Source: Lepus europaeus
Taxonomy: Eukaryota > Chordata > Mammalia > Lagomorpha > Leporidae
DNA: 64,000 nt
Reading direction: 5' to 3'
Assembly (NCBI RefSeq): GCF_033115175.1
Contig: NC_084827.1
Span: forward strand, 177,259,401 to 177,323,400
In this document: positions 47,806 through 63,817 of the stretch, one piece after another
Layout of the letters: each line of letters starts with the position of its first letter
Numbering within the stretch: the stretch's first letter is position 1
Made by a program: the position numbers and the translations under genes
The notes under the pieces: generated by a model
The model's database searches: none
What the model saw: the letters and a program-made list of their open reading frames with translations, nothing else
What the model was told of the DNA's origin: nothing

Positions 47806-47811
<6 letters not shown>
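47335..47811. other. Intergenic unique DNA
   Basis: No gene or known repeat recognised. Confidence 0.5.
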
Positions 47812-47847
<36 letters not shown>

Positions 47848-48062
47848 ACCATTTGAAAGGCAGAGGTAAAGTGAGAGAGGGGGAGACAGGGGTAAGAGCG
47901 CTTCCATCCACTGGTTCCCTCCCTACATAGCCGCTGTTGCCGGGGCCGGGCCAGGCCGAAGACAGGCGCCGGGAGCTCCATCCAGTCTCCTGTGTGGGCC
48001 CCAGCACTGACGCCTGTGTTGTAGGAGGTGGCTTATCCTGTCACACCACAATGCCAGTCCCT
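47812..48062 (-). repeat. CSINE, antisense, partial, long T run
   Basis: A run of about 26 T, then a copy with an internal deletion ending CACAATGCCAGTCCC. Confidence 0.8.
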
Positions 48063-48239
48063 TGTTTGGTTTTTCTATTTCTAGGTGGATGATAATACTT
48101 TTGACTTTATCTACATAAATAAAAATTTTTAAAAAATGGACCTGGTGACAAAATTGGTAATTGTACGCGTGCCGCCCTTGTCTGAATTATTAATAAATGG
48201 TTTGTGTGTGACTGAACAGAAGTGGTCCTTTGAAATGAA

Positions 48240-48517
48240 CGTGTGTGTGTGTGTGTGTGTTTTAAGATTTAACTATTTGAAAAGCAGGGCTACAGAGGCA
48301 GAGAGAGATCTTCCATCTGCTGGTTCACTCCCCAAATGGCTGCAACAGCTAGAACTGTGTCCATCTGAAGCCAGGAGCCAGGAGCTTCTTCCAGGTCCCC
48401 CACACGGGTACAGGGAGCTGGATTGGAAGTGGATTAGCCAGGACTTGAACCGGCACCCATATGGGATGCCAGCACTGCAAGTGGCAGCTTTACCTGGTAC
48501 GCCACAGCACTGGCCCT
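48240..48517 (-). repeat. (GT)n and CSINE, antisense
   Basis: About ten GT units (48240-48260) directly abut TTTAAGATTTAACTATTTGA. The copy ends CACAGCACTGGCCC and has an internal deletion around 48415. Confidence 0.85.
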
Positions 48518-48533
48518 GAATATATATACGTAT

Positions 48534-48551
48534 ACACACACACACACACAC
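48534..48551. repeat. (CA)n microsatellite
   Basis: Nine CA units between two antisense CSINEs. Confidence 0.9.
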
Positions 48552-48554
48552 GAT

Positions 48555-48747
48555 GTACTTATTTATTTTCCAGACCTCCCATGTGGGCGGTGGGGACCCA
48601 GACACTTGCACCATCTTCTGCTTTTCCCAGGCCTCTAGCAGGGAGCTGGATCAGAAGGGGAGCAGCCGGGACATGAACTGGTGCCCTTTATGGGATGCCG
48701 GCATTGCAGGTGCTGGCTTTACCTGCCATGCCACAGTGCTGGGCCCG
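48555..48747 (-). repeat. CSINE, antisense, partial
   Basis: TACTTATTTATTTTCCAGAC start, CACAGTGCTGGGCCC end; the internal GA part is missing. Confidence 0.8.
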
Positions 48748-48844
48748 AGGTGAACATACTTGTTACCGTGCGCCCAGTGTGTGAGTGGGACAGAATGAGG
48801 CACGACCAGAGGTTGTTCCTGAAGTCGACGGGTCTCTTAGAACA

Positions 48845-49065
48845 ACCCCCCCGCCCCCCCCCCCATTGGCTCAGTTCCTGCTGAGGGTGTTGCAGTGCAT
48901 GCTGGGACTTGGGAGCCACCAGGTGTGCGATGCTCACTTGACCCGTGTTACCAGTCCCTGAGCACCTGCAGGAGGAGGTGCCCTCCAGGGATTGCTCGCT
49001 GGGATATTGCAGCGGAAGCAGTGGCCGTTTACACCACAGTCCCCCACGTGGGGGGGGGGGGGCGC
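48845..49065. repeat. Homopolymer C and G runs
   Basis: Interrupted runs of 8 and 12 C (about 48845-48865) and of 13 G (about 49050-49062); such runs often cause read errors. Confidence 0.85.
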
Positions 49066-50915
49066 TGCGTGTGCGTGGTGGGCAGGGAGGGAGGGAAGTG
49101 GGCTTTCTCCCCAGCAGCTGCTCTGTGGTCTAAATGCTGCCATCGCTGGCAGAGTGCTGAGGTCGTGGGCGGGACGCGGCATCGCTGGTCTTGGAAAGCA
49201 GTGACATCACTTCTCGGGGCGTTCTCGTGTCCTCCCAGCGTGAGTGGTGGGGTTTCCCGGCTGCTTCCTCCTCTGGGGTCCTCCCCCAGCATGAGAAACG
49301 GTCCCGGACGAGTCCGTGGTTCAGGCTGGGTTTGCTTGCATGTGACTTGAGTGACTTGAGGAGGTGGTCAGGTCCTCAGTACAAGGCTCCAAGGAACCTG
49401 CTGCTTCCTGTTTCGCTGCCTCGATCATGGCTTCCATTCTCAAGGTCAGAGCCCAAGGTGGCTGCCTCAGCACCAGCCATCTTGCCCATATTCCAAGCTC
49501 TCAGCAGCTTGTTTGGGGTCCTACCCAGTTTTACTGACCAGAGTGGTTACTTAACTAGTTACTGACAAGACTGGACATTTTAGGGTCAGTTGAGTGTTTT
49601 GCCATCCCAGATGCCATTAGGGTTCTGTCCTTGAGAAATGGGGAGACCGGGCATTGGCTGTGAGTTGCCCACCCCTTCGTCCTCTTCAGGGTTCTCTTGG
49701 GAGCTGGGGACATCGAGGGGGCTGAGTCCGTGTGCGCTGACCGGGAAGGAGCGGCCTGTGCCAGGGAGCCGGGTCTTCCCCAGCGAGGACTCGGGAACAA
49801 GCTCCCGTGTCGGTCCCCGCGCGGATCCGGGGCCCTGGAGCAGCCTCGGGGGTTCCGCCCTGCCCAGGGTGGGGGGCTTTCCCGTTCTGTGCAGAACACC
49901 TGGGCCGGTGAAGCGACCCTGAGCAAAGTGGTCCCTGGGGTCCGCCTGCCGGGTTGGCAGGTGCCGTTCCCTGCGTGAGCGGCTTCCGGATCAGGGAGTT
50001 GTGGTGGGTCGTTTGAACGGGCCCTCTGCAGCCGCTTTGCCAGGGAGGGGCGTCCTGGGGGCTGCTCGCCCAGACGGCGCAGAAACCCTGCCTGGCTTGG
50101 ACCCTCGGAGGCCGTGTGCACCAGCCTGCGCACTGACTTTGTCCTGTCTGTCTCCTGTCTCCCCGGGGGTCGCGGGGTCGGGCTGGGGCGTCCAGATCCT
50201 CCGAGGGACTGGAGACAGAAGCCCCCCCCAGCCCCGTCTCCCAGTTTCTATGGGGGGGGGGCGTTCACTGGAAATGGAGTCGCGGCTCCCAGGCTCTTGT
50301 GAACGGGCAGGCCCGGCCGGCTGCGGCCCTCGCCTGCTTGACCAGCAGCCTTGGCTGGAACGGGGTCCTAGCCGAGACGCAGGCCTGGCAGACGGGACCG
50401 CTGGATCCTGTGGTTTTGCTACCGTGAACGGAGCCTGGAACAGGCCAGAGGCCCAGAAGCACCCTCAATCCTAGAAAGAAACCATACAGAAGGGCAGGGG
50501 AGGGGAGGGTGAGCGAGAAACGTCAGGAAGCCCCAGCGCCACCCCGCCGGCCCTGCCACGTCCCCTTCCACGTGCCGCTTTGAGTCGCTCCGTCTCACCT
50601 GGGTGTTTGGTTCCCTAAGGACTGAGTTTCCCCTGTGTCAGTCAGGCGAACGTGCCAGGAGAGAGGTTCGTGGTATATGCGGGTGTGCGCATGCCGAAAC
50701 GCACACAGCTGTTCGGGATCTGCTGCTGCACCTGCTCCCAGGCTGGGCGGGGGCGGGGATGTCTAATTACTGCCCGCCCCAGCCGTCAGCAGCCCCTCGG
50801 TGCCGAGGGTTCCAGTCTGCAGCAGCCCCCGGGTGTAGGGTGTTGCCACAGCAAGCACTGACGTTGGGTGCACGGCCTCACTACTCCCACCTTTCTCCCG
50901 TAGCGTGGTTTTCTA
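49066..50915. other. GC-rich intergenic DNA
   Basis: GC-rich, with G-runs (for example about 50250-50258) and several chance open frames that agree with no recognised protein. No gene supported. Confidence 0.5.
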
Positions 50916-51241
50916 ATTTTTATTTATTTATTTATTTATTTATTTATTAAGATTTATTTATTTGAAAGTTACAGAGAGGCAAGGCAGACAGAGAGGTCTT
51001 CCATTCGCTGGTTCACTTCCCAATTGGCTGCAACGGCCGGAGCTGCGCTGATCTGAAGCCAGGAGCTGCTTCTGGGTCTCCCACGTGGGTGCAGGGCCCA
51101 AGGACTTGGGCCATCTTCTGCTTTCCCAGGCCATAGCAGAGCTGGATTGGAAGTGGAGCAGCCAGGACTCGAACCGGTGCCCACGTGGGATGCCGGCGCT
51201 GTAGGCGGTGGCTTTACCCCCTACACCACAGTGCCGGCCCC
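50916..51241 (-). repeat. (TTTA)n and CSINE, antisense
   Basis: About eight TTTA units (50916-50951) run into AAGATTTATTTATTTGAAAG. Ends CACAGTGCCGGCCCC. Confidence 0.9.
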
Positions 51242-51734
51242 AGCTCACAAGTATTGTAACATGCACGTGAGAGGTGGACGTCTTAGAGGAAAAGCGCGAT
51301 GCCTGGCCCTGAGCAGCACCGACTGACACCTGCACCGAGGGCCATGATTTCCTCAGGTCATCCCGTGTCTTTTTCAAAGCTTGTCAGCCAAGTCAGCGCT
51401 CCATTGGTTGATAGGCTGAAAGTTACACGCTGTCTGAGTGAGCCAGATGAGTGGGTTTACCAAACCTGCCGTATTCTGGCCTCACCAGGGAGCGGCCTGC
51501 CAGGCTCACGCCCCTGTGCTGCTCCCCTTTCTGTAAGCCGCCGTCAGGCAGGGTGGCTCCCGGCCCCGGCCCCGTGGGAATCCCTCGCAGGTGGGCAGGC
51601 GCTCCCTGGCTTTCAGGATTCGCCAAGCGCCTCTGTGGCTGGCAGCTTGATTCATTCTTCGCGGAGGTCCTGATGCTCTTGGTGCAGCGAGACCTTCTGT
51701 GTGTGTTTGTCTTTGAGGGAGGTCCCCTCTGATA

Positions 51735-51925
51735 CTTTACTCCCCAAATGCCCTTTGTGATCAGGACTGGGCTGGGCCCAAGCCAGGAGCCAAGGACTCC
51801 ATCCAGGAACTCAGAGGCCATCACCTGCTGCCTTCCAGGGAAGCTGGAGCCGGGTGTTGAGCCCCAGGACCCTAACCTGGACTACAGGGGCCTTAACCCC
51901 TGGGCTGAACGCCTGCCCCATGCAG
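51735..51925 (-). repeat. CSINE fragment, antisense
   Basis: TACTCCCCAAATGCCCTTTG start and CTTAACCCCTGGGCTGAACG near the head. Confidence 0.6.
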
Positions 51926-52085
51926 AACCAGAAGAAGCTCCTGGCTCCTGGCTTCAGCCTGGCCCAGCTCCAGCCCAGCAGCCATTTGGAGAGAGAACCA
52001 GAGGATGGGAGGTCTCTCTCCCCGTCACTGTCTCCCTCTCCCTCTCTAACTGCTTTTCAAATAAGTAAATAGATAAATCTTTAAA
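51926..52085 (+). repeat. CSINE fragment, sense
   Basis: AGAAGCTCCTGGCTCCTGGC to TTTTCAAATAAGTAAATAGA; forms an inverted pair with the preceding fragment. Confidence 0.75.
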
Positions 52086-52213
52086 GAAAGAAAAATAGTA
52101 TGTGGGGGTGTTTTGAAATAATTTCAGACTTAAAGCTGCAAACAGCAGAAATATCTTCCGCATATCCTTCACCCAGATTCGGCAGCTGTAAACATTTTGC
52201 TGTATCTGCTTTA

Positions 52214-52254
<41 letters not shown>

Positions 52255-52610
52255 GATTTTATTTATTTGTGAGGTAGAGTTACAGAGATAGTGAGAAAAA
52301 GAGAGAGAGGTCTTCCATCCGCTGGTTCACTCCCCAAATGGCTGCAACAGCTGGAGCTGGGCCAATCCGAAGCCAGGAGCTTCTTCCAGTCTCCCATGCA
52401 GGTGCAGGGGCCCAGCACTTGGGCCATCTTCCACTGCTTTCCCAGGCCATAGCAGAGAGCTGGATCTGGGACTTGAACTGGCACCCACATGGGATTTTGG
52501 TGCCATAGGCAGAGGCTTAGCCCACTACACCACAGCGCTGACTCCTATCATTTTCTCTTAATCACTACACTCTCAATAACTTTTTACGACCCACTTAAGA
52601 GTACATCATA
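52085..52610 (-). mobile_element. L1 3' fragment, antisense, split by a CSINE
   Basis: 52085-52217 (ATAATTTCAGACTTAAAGC, TATCCTTCACCCAGATTC) and 52546-52610 resemble antisense L1 sequence interrupted by the CSINE at 52250-52545. Confidence 0.45.
52218..52545 (-). repeat. (TC)n and CSINE, antisense
   Basis: Sixteen TC units (52218-52250), then TTAAAGATTTTATTTATTTG; ends CACAGCGCTGACTCC. Confidence 0.9.
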
Positions 52611-52612
52611 TA

Positions 52613-52914
52613 CGGGGCCAGTACTGTGGCATAGCGGGTAAAGCTAGCAGAGCCGGCATCCCATATGGGCGCTGGATCTAGTCCCAGCTGCTCCACTTCT
52701 GATCCAGCTCTCTGCTATGGCCTGGGAAAGCAGTAGAAGATGGCCCAAGTGCTGGGCCCCTGCATCTGTGTGGGAGACCTGGAAGAAGCTCCTGGCTCCT
52801 GGTTTCATATCGGCATAGCTCGGCCATTGTGACCAATTGGGGAGTGAATCAGTGAATGGAAGACCTCTCTCTCTGCCTCATCTTCTCTCTATGTAACCCT
52901 GACTTTCAAATAAA
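52613..52914 (+). repeat. CSINE, sense
   Basis: ACGGGGCCAGTACTGTGGCA head, CCTGACTTTCAAATAAAAAT tail; full length. Confidence 0.9.
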
Positions 52915-53041
52915 AATGCGTCGAGTGTCATCTGTGGCCATCTTTTACGATTGTCTTGTTTCTTTTGCGTCTCCTTTAATCTGGAACACTTTTTTGGTCT
53001 GCTTTTCATATGTTGATGTTTTTTAAGGGTAAGACAATTTT

Positions 53042-53371
53042 TTTTTTTGACAGGCAGAGTGGACAGTGAGAGAGAGAGAGACAGAGAGAAAGGTCTTCCT
53101 TTTTGCCGTTGGTTCACCCTCCAATGGCCGCCGTGGTAGGCGCGCTGCGGCCGGCGCACCGCACTGATCCGATGGCAGGAGCCAGGTGCTTCTCCTGGTC
53201 TCCCATGGGGTGCAGCACTTGGGCCATCCTCCACTGCACTCCCTGGCCACAGCAGAGAGCTGGCCTGGAAGAGGGGCAACCGGGACAGGATCGGTGCCCC
53301 AACCGGGACTAGAACCTGGTGTGCTGGCGCCGCAAGGCGGAGGATTAGCCTAGTGAGCCGCGGCGCCGGCT
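53042..53371 (-). repeat. Young CSINE, antisense, with 14-bp target-site duplication
   Basis: TTGACAGGCAGAGTGGACAG start, GCGGCGCCGGCT end. GGTAAGACAATTTT occurs at 53028-53041 and 53372-53385. Confidence 0.93.
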
Positions 53372-53385
53372 GGTAAGACAATTTT

Positions 53386-56300
53386 TAAAATCGCTCTCAA
53401 TTTGGTGACGCTTTCTCAGATTCGACCTGTATGGCAGAAATACTGCTGAAGGGCTGTTGTGCCCTCAGCGAGTCGGTGCTGGGGCGTGAGGTCAGGTTGA
53501 GCTGTTCCCAGGGTGCTACCTTAGATACCTGGTTAAGGTGCCGTCTCCCAGCTGTCTCCACTGTGAAACAATGATTTCTCCCTTTCTGGGAGAGACTTGG
53601 AGGCCGCAAATGCCCCGTTCCCCGTCAGGTTGCGTTTTTGATTCTTGCTGGAATGATTGTGGCCGCAGGGTTGGCCACGCTCGCTGCCACGGTTCAAGTA
53701 CTCGCGGGGAGGAGCTGCTCCCACCCCCAGCCTGCTCCCTGCACACCAGCCGGAATCCCAGGCCATCGCTGGTGCGCTTGGTGCTGGCTTCCGTGTCCTT
53801 TGCCCTAGCCCCAGCCTTCTTTGGCACATCCAGTGGGTGCCCGCACTGCCACTGGGGGTGCTGTGTCCAGGCTGCTGTCTCCACGGGCAGTGTGTGTGTG
53901 TGTGTGTGTAGGTACGGACACACATCTCTATCTGCAAACGCGTGGTGCACTGACACCTGCCAGGAGCTCTGCGGGTGTCTCCAGGTGCAGTCTCACACCC
54001 ACGATCCACGCGGACCTTTCCGCTTCCCGTATTTGTAATTCCCTTGTCTGACAGTGAGACACCGGCTGCCCTCGCCCTCAGCACGCCCCCTTCATCCTTC
54101 AGTGCTAGGATACCGCGAAGTGGCTTCATAGTAGCTGATGCCACCGTGAGGCCAGGCTGTCTGCGGTGCAGCGGTGGTTACTCGAGAGATAGAGCCCAGC
54201 GTTAAAGCCCCCGGGCACAAGCTTATTCATTGTAGCCGTGTAACTTGGACTGCCCCCTCTACGAGTGCATGTCTCTTTCCTGTTATGGCTGTCACAGTGG
54301 TAACCTAACACTTCTTTGAAGTACGTTTGCTGGGTTGGAATTCCTAGTTTGACCGCTGGGCTTTGTGTCTTGTACGTGAAGTCTGGGGGCGCCCTGGTGC
54401 GGGAACCTCAGCTCGTGCGTGGTCCTGGCTCCCCAGGGCGATCCCGGTCTCCTCACCAATGCGGCTCTCGATGCTCCAGCCAAGCGAGGGGTCCCAGGAC
54501 CAACTGAGAACTCACAGGGGTTGGAGGAATGCGGGAGGCAGCCACGAGGATCCCCCCGGGGAGCTGTTGAGTCCGGGTTTTAGTTAACCAGTTAATCCCA
54601 GGTGCTTGAGCCACGTGGCTGAATTCCCAATCCCGCTGAGCATGCCCCGGCCGCGTCACACTCACACCCTGCCCATCGAGTCCTGACACCTTGGAGTTTT
54701 TCCAGGCGTATTCTGCGGGTTTCTCCACACGGATCAGCGACATCTCGTGTGCTCGCCTGGTTCTTAGTCACTCCTTCCTCGGTGTGAACGGGTGCTGGTT
54801 ACGTCTGCACGTACCTCCTCCTCCCTCGGACTCGCTGCGTGGCTGCTCAGCAGTGTTGCCCTCAGACTGTAGCTATGGGGTAGAGACAGGCGGTTCTGCG
54901 CAGGGGAGCCAACAGAGCAGCAGGTGGCTCAGAGGCCAAGAGGCTGTGCCAGTCAGAGGGTGGAGGAGCGTGTGCTGCCGCTGCCGCCGGGACAACCCCA
55001 GGATTGGCGGGCAGAAGGGCCTCATGTTTGTTGGCTCTGCCCAAACGTACCCATCCCCCAACTGGTGCCTTCGGCTTCACCGGAGAGAATCAGCGAGGCC
55101 GTGAATACAACCTAACGTCGTAACTCTGCAAGCTGCACAGAGCTACGTGTTGGGCCTGGGTTGCAGCCCCGCTTTGCCCTGGGAGCCACAAGAGCTAAGA
55201 GGCTTTTGCCTCACCCCTAGAATGTGAAGCGCTGAGCTGGGCTCTCCCCGCTGTGAGCACCAGCTCCTCTCGCTGTCGCTCTGCCCATCGAGTGCAAGCG
55301 GCCGCAGAGCCCCTGGAGTCTGGACTTCGGTGGCTGCTTGCACGCCCCCCACGCGAGCCACGGCGTGCCTGCTGTCACCACCGTCCCCTCTCCCCGGCAG
55401 CGAGGTCCTCACTGCGTCCAAGCTTGGAGCGTCACCCCCCTCCCCCAAGCCAGGCGGCATCAAGAGGACCGGGCAGGTGTTTCACACGGAAGAGAGTGAA
55501 CGCAGGGCTTTGGCAGGAGGTTGGAAGGCCGATGGGACAAAGACGGAACGGCAAGGTACTGAGAGCACTGGAACTCCTGTGGGTGGCGCTGCGCTGCCGG
55601 CCCCGGAGCTGCGACCTGAAGTCTGATGGAAGAGCGTCACCGTCTCCTCTCCCACCGTCTGTCTCCTCGCCCTGGGTGTCTCCCACCGGCAGGTGCCCCC
55701 AGGACCCGACTGAGTGCGAGTTCACAGGGTTATAGAGCACGCGGGCAAGACGACGAGAGAACGGACCAACTGTGAGCGCCTGTGACTGCCATCCCATAAT
55801 AGAAGCGAACATGTCACCGCTGCAGGCAGCCACGCCAGCGAACCGCACAGCCAGCCCGGGGCGGCGGGAGTCCACGGACGCGCCCACGCAGGACTCCGTC
55901 TGTCAGAAGCGCGATGGTAGACAAGGCTGTGAAGAGCCGCACTCCAGGCATCCCGCCTGGGGCTGGGGGCACACGGGCCCCTCTGGTGCTCCCGAAACGC
56001 TCTCTGCTGATCTGGGCGACGCTGACGCAGGGGGAGGCATGAGCATGAGTCAACCTGAAAGCATATGATTTGTGCCCTCCACAGTATACATGTAATTCCT
56101 TAAAGAAAGAAAAAAAATTGGTGCTAAGAAGAAATTAAAAATGATGGGTGGAGGGGAGGCTGATCCCAAGCTCGACCTGGACAGAAGTGAGGCAGGCACG
56201 TAATGAGCACAGAGACTGCTTCCTGGGAACAGGGAGAGTCCGTGCAAAGGCCCTGGGGCAGGATCTGGTGCGGGGTGTGGGAGAAGCCTAGCATGGCCAG

Positions 56301-56948
56301 TGGACTAGAACATGGAGAGCAGGAGTCGGGGTAGGATGAGCCCTTAGCTTGGCTTTTTGTTCTAAGCTGTGGGAAGCAGGGGCGTTGGCAGTACTTTCTG
56401 AGGGGCTGGAGTGGGGAGTGAGGGGAAGAGGTCTTTGCTAACTTCTCCGTGTGATGAGGACATCTGGGGGGCAGGGGACCAGGAGGCAGGGGAGTCAAGG
56501 TGTGCCGTGGCCCTGACACCCCCCTGGTGCCGCTGTCAGATCTCCCATGCACCACGGGACTGTCAGGGAGACAGTGGGCAGGGTATGCACGTGGGATTCC
56601 AAGGCTCAGGACCAGAAGAGAGCCCAGGAGGGGACGCGGTGACACGGGCCACCAGGGCATTTGATTGGAAACGGCCATGAAAGTGCTGCTGTGACCAGCT
56701 CCGCCGGGTGCCCGCTCCTGGCTGGGCGTGGGGAGCCCACAGGTGAGCAGAGCCGCTGGGACTAGGGACCACTGCTGAGCCCCTGGGCTCCCGGGAGCCT
56801 GGGCCGAGGCACTGCAATGCAGATTCCCGGGCCAGGCCGACAGCCATGGAAACAGGAGGCATCTGTGTCTTCCAAGTGCCCTGCGCAGCTCTTTGCACAC
56901 AGAAGTTGGAAAGCCTCTCACTTCCAGTGGCTCAGGAGTCTGGGAGGG
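53386..56948. other. Intergenic DNA upstream of SNORC
   Basis: Mostly unique, GC-rich, CSINE-free. Contains a (TG)10 tract at 53890-53909. No coding potential that matches a known family and no clear exon. Confidence 0.55.
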
Positions 56949-56950
56949 GT

Positions 56951-57006
<56 letters not shown>

Positions 57007-57009
57007 GCG
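56949..57009. repeat. (GT)n(GA)n(GCGA)n microsatellite upstream of SNORC
   Basis: A compound simple repeat about 250 bases before the SNORC start codon: roughly thirteen GT units, about eleven GA units, then GCGA steps. Confidence 0.9.
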
Positions 57010-57109
57010 GTTTCCTCCTCTCTCTGGGTGGGGCTGCTCCTGAGGTCAGGAAGGCAGGTCTGGTCTGGGCGTGTGCACGCGCGTGCTTGTGTGTGAGTGC
57101 GTGCACGGG

Positions 57110-57260
57110 GGGCGGGCACCGCGTCCCAGGAGGACAGAGTTCGCATTGAGGAAAACCCTTCCCAGCACTTTGATGCCTCTTGCCCGCCGGCCCGAGCGCA
57201 GCAGCTCAGCCTTCTGCATCCCGCCCGGCCGGCCGCCCGCAGCGCTCGCTCCCAGCCAGG
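57110..57260 (+). promoter_or_regulatory. SNORC probable proximal promoter / 5' UTR
   Basis: GC-rich DNA directly upstream of the start codon without an obvious TATA box. It holds CTTTGAT (57168-57174), whose complement ATCAAAG fits the SOX consensus WWCAAWG, and a near-match at 57144-57150. SOX9 control of SNORC is reported; that these sites are used is inference. The transcription start cannot be placed. Confidence 0.4.
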
Positions 57261-62082
<4,822 letters not shown>

Positions 62083-62086
62083 AGCC

Positions 62087-62092
62087 AATAAA
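62087..62092 (+). promoter_or_regulatory. SNORC: SNORC poly(A) signal
   Basis: AATAAA lies only four bases after the stop codon, so the 3' UTR is extremely short, probably under 40 bases. Confidence 0.85.
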
Positions 62093-63067
62093 GGGGCCGC
62101 GCCGGCCGCGGCGCGACTCGCAGCACCCTCGTGCGCCCGTGTGTCTGCGCGTGTGGCCGGGGCCCCCGCCCGGGACCCCCGCACTCCCGAGCCGGCCTGG
62201 CGCGCCCGCCTCGTGCCTGGGGGGGGGGGGGGTTGGGGGAAGCCCAGGAGCCCTTGCCGGAGCCTGGCGGGCGTGCGGGCAGAGCGGGCGGGAGCCGATG
62301 GGGGCGGCAGTGGAGTGGGGGTACCTCGCTGGGCAGCCCACCGCACCCAGCCGCGAGGCCCCGCAGGCCGGGGCGGGGGCTGTCCCAGTCCCCACGGCTC
62401 CCAGGGCCCCCTCGGTGATGCGTTAGTGGAGGCCCCTGTGGCTTCTCGGAGCTCCTCCTGGGGTGGGACGCGGGGGGCTCCTCTTGGACTCCCCGGATGG
62501 ACCCAGACTTCTCTCCAGCGGCCGAGGGAGTCTCTGCTCACACGGGAGGTCCAGGCCGGCCCCAGGCCTTGTCTCAAAGCCCCCTACCCCCAGGCTCAGA
62601 AATGGGCCCCTCTCCTCTTCCTCCCCTGAGGCCCTCCCTGGACCCCCTGAATCGCAGGGTTGCAGGTGAGCTGAGGTGTCCGTGGCCCAGGCAGGGGCCT
62701 GTGCCAGTGGGGTGGGGGTGGGGAGTGAGTTCTCCCCGCGAGCACGGTGGCCCCAGGCATGCAGTCCGTGCCCAGGGACAGCAGCGCGGTGAGCGGCAGG
62801 GCTGCAGCCCCCGCTAAGGAGTGGTGCCCGAGGCCGGCATCTGGACCAGGCTGGTGCCTGTGCTCACCTCCCCGCGGGACCCCTGTCCACGGACACCCAA
62901 GTGCCCCTCACCCAGGGCACCCGGGCTCCCTCCCCCTCTGAGGTTTCTAGGGTCTTGCAAGTGGAGACCCAAACCCATCCCCAGCCCTGCCTCCAGAAGC
63001 CCCGGCCAGAGCGAGCGCCTCTCTCTGCTCAGAACCAAGCGGCCCGTCCCGTGCGTGGCAGAACAGC
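62093..63067. other. SNORC-NGEF tail-to-tail spacer
   Basis: About 1 kb between two convergent transcript ends. It is GC-rich and repeat-poor, with a 13-G run near 62220-62232. No gene seen. Confidence 0.7.
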
Positions 63068-63626
63068 CAAGAGTGGACCCTCACGGGCTTTATTTTATAC
63101 ATGGTGATGCTTTTAATGCAGCCAAAAATGGTATCTGCTTTTCTCAGAGCCCTAACCAATACAGGATACAGTGACCAAGTCATTCCGTAAAACGCCTGGG
63201 CTCTCTAAGGGGCCAGAAGAGCGTGGGGCCCCTCGGGGAGCGGCAGAGGCCCGTGGTGGAGCAGGGCGGGGTGGGCGTGCGGTCCCAGTTCGGCGAGCAG
63301 GAGACCCAGGGCCGCTCCACAGCCGCATCAGGCAAGGGGGCATCTGCGTGCCTGGGAGATTCTGCAGGCTTCCCAGGTGGAGACGGACACGTGCAGGGGA
63401 CCAGGCCACTCTCCCTTTGCACCTGCCCCTGCCAGGGACAGCCGGGGTGGCCCCGGGGGCACACCCAGCCCCTCTTCCCGCCAGCAGAGGTGGTGTGAGA
63501 CCAGTCCTTGGGTCCCCGTGCTCCTGGGCACTCAGCCCAGGTTCCATCCTGCTGCCTGGGGTGCAGGTGGGGGTGGGGCGCCGGCCGCAGCGCCCTCCCG
63601 GCCAGGCTGGTGCCCGGGGCCCAGGG
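63068..63626 (-). other. NGEF: NGEF 3' UTR with poly(A) signal
   Basis: Downstream of the NGEF stop on the minus strand, AATAAA is read from 63094 to 63089, with an additional ATTAAA at 63117-63112. This places the transcript end near 63070 and gives a 3' UTR of about 550 bases. The end is inferred. Confidence 0.7.
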
Positions 63627-63817
63627 TCATTGCCGATTCCGGCTGCCCAACTTCCTGCGGTCCTTATTCTGGCTGCGCTGAGGGTCTTCCGTCTTGTGGA
63701 CGCGGAAACACTCCTTGAGGTTCTGGGACCGGATCTTGGGGTTCAGGATCTCCTCGGTCGTGGAGCTGGGGAACCAGCCTCTCTCCTGGTCGTGCAGCCG
63801 CTCACCAAAGATCCACC
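63627..63817 (-). CDS. NGEF: NGEF (ephexin-1, neuronal guanine nucleotide exchange factor), last coding exon, partial gene
   Basis: On the minus strand, acceptor CTGACACAG precedes an exon that completes a Gly codon and reads [60 protein letters not shown] and RQ, then TGA at 63629-63627. The ERGWFPSS motif is the C-terminal half of an SH3 domain, and the sequence matches the C-terminus of NGEF, a Dbl-family RhoGEF acting downstream of EphA receptors in growth cones. The DH and PH domains and first part of the SH3 lie beyond the window. ARHGEF5, 16, 19 and 26 are the related alternatives; the tail and gene order favour NGEF. Confidence 0.93.

Noticed and set aside
49555-50133. 192-codon minus-strand frame in the intergenic region
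   Set aside because: Unrecognised Pro/Ser/Arg-rich translation in GC-rich DNA, with no start context or conserved motif.
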